Shown here piece by piece: positions 62,001 to 64,000 of a stretch of 64,000 bases of DNA. This DNA comes from Clavulina sp. PMI_390 (lineage: Eukaryota > Basidiomycota > Agaricomycetes > Cantharellales > Hydnaceae). Under the pieces are notes generated by a model. It made no database searches, was not told where the DNA came from, and was given only the letters and a program-made list of their open reading frames with translations. Both the position numbers and the translations under genes were made by a program. Every line of letters begins with the position of its first letter. The stretch's first letter is position 1. The stretch is taken from positions 183,556 to 247,555 of the forward strand of contig WIDE01000013.1 in assembly GCA_015039315.1 (NCBI GenBank). The letters run 5' to 3'.

Positions 62001-64000
62001 ACAGGTCCTCCAAAGCGCGAGCACGCGCTAAAGAGCTACTCGAGTTCAGGTCCTAGAGGTACCCAGGCCTCTAAATCAAGAGACAGTGAGTCAAGCTGAT
62101 ATTTTATTGTGATGACCGATGAACTTGATGAATATGTTCAGGAATGTCATACAACCACACGGTTTTTATTGACATTTCATGTTTTAGCTTAGTTTGACTT
62201 GGATTATCATAGCGGTCCATGGGATCATCCTCGTAATGTGTTCCATCAGTCCTGGAGTGTTGCAGTCCATCCAGCTCTGATGGTACTACTCAGCACCTCA
62301 GGCGAGGACCTATACTGTTACGAACTAGAGCAAAATATATCATGCTGATGGAATTTTTCGCTACAGGCACCTGTCTGACAGATTCTGTAGAAGCACCCCC
62401 TACGACCCTAAGGATATTCTACGACATGTGACTTGTTATTCCATTACGTTTTACGTTGTGGACCCGGATAATATTGTATGTGACCCTTTTCGTTTCCGAC
62501 GCGTCCTCCCGTCAATGATTGAGCAATCCATACTTAGAATTCGTTCGCCCCCTTTGCCTTGCACTGGCCGTTCATGAAGAGCTTTTCATCATGGGCGCTG
62601 ACAGGGTTCTCGTGATTCTTTTCCCTATCTGCTGGGACAGGCAAGGTCTCCCGAATCGGTAAGTCTCCAACATCGAGCCTCGTGGATCGAATTGGAACTC
62701 AAGCAATCCCCCTAGCCATCGTGACACGATGATTAATGGCACGGGTTCATCGCTCCGCGTTTGTTGGATGTTGATCTGCAAAGTGACACCATCTGCTGAA
62801 TTGCTGCCAAATCAGCCCAGCTCACCTACGAACATTTCGCAGCGCGCGCAAAGATCCGGTATTGCATCTATCTTATTTGGACGTCTTCCCGTCCCCAGCA
62901 TTGTCAACACGCTTGATAGAGCTCTGACATTCTTTGTAGAGGCATCCCTGCACCCTGTCTGTCCCAGTGGGTTCAAGCCCTTATCCATGAGGACCTTGCG
63001 GGGTGGCCGTGCGGGCTTATGCATCTCCGCAATGCTCCGCAACTCCTGGGATAACGTCATTGGTGAGTTCTTTTTGCTTCATGGAGACTTGAGTATGGTG
63101 AGGATGGCACGTGAATTAGGAATCGCACCCATGTATTGGCCCCTTGCGCTCGCAACAAGGGTCGAGGCCCTCGGACACAAATAAAACTCCTGACCGATTC
63201 CATCCCCCTTGATTTCTTGGTGCTCGTCTATACATAATTGGCAGGTTCTCTTCTTTCGCTCATTGTTGACAAGACGTGTGAGGCACGTGTACAGCTCGAC
63301 GTATTCTACCTTCCGCCTCATCAATCAGCAATGGCAATCCTCATATCTTATTTTGTCGTGGTTATGGGATGATTCCCCCGGATGACTCACTAGGTTGTCA
63401 AGTTCTCCCTAATCCATGGACGCGTTCGTCTCTTGCCGACTCTCGACAGCTGGCTCCGTGCTGACTTGAGTGGGTTTGACGTGAACGTTGCTCTCAATTT
63501 CACGGTCCTTGTTTTCCGACAACGGCGTGTCGGTTCTAAGCTATTTTCACAAGCTGTTCTTACAGGGAGCATCATTGACAGACGCATCGCAGTTTTGGCA
63601 CTGTCAAGCAATATACCTATCACCACTTGTCATGCCTATCGTACTTCTCAGGCTAGGCTTCTCGACACAAGGAACGCCCCATATCAATGAAACGACGGCC
63701 GTTATCTTCTCGTAAATCCAGCATCTTAATTGGGACGTTCTTCCACGTGGGAAGAGAACGCTGAGGCGGCTTGTTACGATGCTAACTATGGCTTATCTGT
63801 CCCCCGTATCATTTGCGTCGATCCTCGTGCGCCCATCACTCCCCAGGCCATTGATAGAATGCTACCGAGAGCAATGTCAATCGACGTCACTGATTGCCAG
63901 CTATATTTACACAGAGTAGCTATCGCCTGCCTATTCAGATACCTAAAGCTTACGGTCAAGTCCGTATATACGTCAATCAGAGGCTTCTTTATGAGCTCGC
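59001..64000. other. 5-kb region without a confident gene
   Basis: Both strands show only short open frames without recognisable domains. A few patches look coding-like but are broken by stops (61058-61640) or form a doubtful two-exon frame (about 62540-63184 with a 57-nt GTAAGT...TAG intron at 62659-62715). A hairpin is at 59957-59994. No LTR, terminal inverted repeat, tRNA or rRNA was recognised. It may be decayed genes or transposon remnants at the edge of the syntenic block. Confidence 0.45.

Noticed and set aside
59001..64000. Intact transposon or virus-like element in the gene-poor end
   Set aside because: No reverse transcriptase, transposase, integrase or terminal repeats could be recognised by eye.

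Overview
The window is nuclear DNA of a filamentous basidiomycete, most likely an Agaricomycete. Evidence: genes are dense and rich in short introns (mostly 50-75 nt, GT...AG). ATP-citrate lyase is a single polypeptide, as in animals and basidiomycetes; most ascomycetes split it into two subunits. ChAPs/exomer, TOK-type K+ channel, Bem3-type RhoGAP and calcineurin genes are all fungal in style. The exact order or genus is not shown by the sequence. There are no CRISPR arrays, bacterial-type operons, rRNA genes or intact transposons that I can recognise. A 525-bp assembly gap (N) lies at 9720-10244.

Layout. 0-4 kb: the 3' part of a calpain protease with two ZZ zinc fingers. 5.1-9.6 kb: ATP-citrate lyase. 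12.1-14.2 kb: an intronless F-box protein. 15.5-16.9 kb: a secreted protein of unknown function. 17.9-21.0 kb (-): a ChAPs/exomer cargo adaptor, divergent from a two-pore outward-rectifier K+ channel (21.3-25.1 kb). 26.1-27.1 kb: Derlin, convergent with orotate phosphoribosyltransferase (27.2-28.1 kb, -). 28.3-33.1 kb (-): Sec31, sharing a 145-bp divergent promoter with CFT1/CPSF160 (33.2-38.8 kb). 39.1-41.4 kb: Exo70. 41.8-43.7 kb (-): a secreted aspartic protease. 44.4-49.0 kb (-): a PX-PH-RhoGAP protein. 51.1-53.8 kb (-): calcineurin A. 55.6-56.3 kb: ribosomal protein L30. 56.7-59.0 kb: RTF1 of the Paf1 complex. 59-64 kb: no confident gene.

There is no pathway cluster. Several genes do share membrane-traffic and cell-wall themes: Sec31 (COPII), Exo70 (exocyst), ChAPs (exomer, chitin synthase export), Derlin (ERAD), and Bem3-like RhoGAP (Cdc42 polarity). 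The others are housekeeping genes.

The most interesting signals are RNA-level. The first intron of RPL30 carries a hairpin with kink-turn architecture matching the site by which yeast L30 represses splicing of its own pre-mRNA. The 1.8-kb spacer between calcineurin and RPL30 holds two diverged copies of an ~80-nt minus-strand element whose conserved ends are box C (TGATGA) and box D (CTGA), suggesting C/D snoRNAs, together with strong hairpins and a 22-bp promoter palindrome next to an E-box. Unusual splice sites occur in the secreted-protein gene (no GT donor, apparent GA-AG) and in CFT1 (GC-AG).
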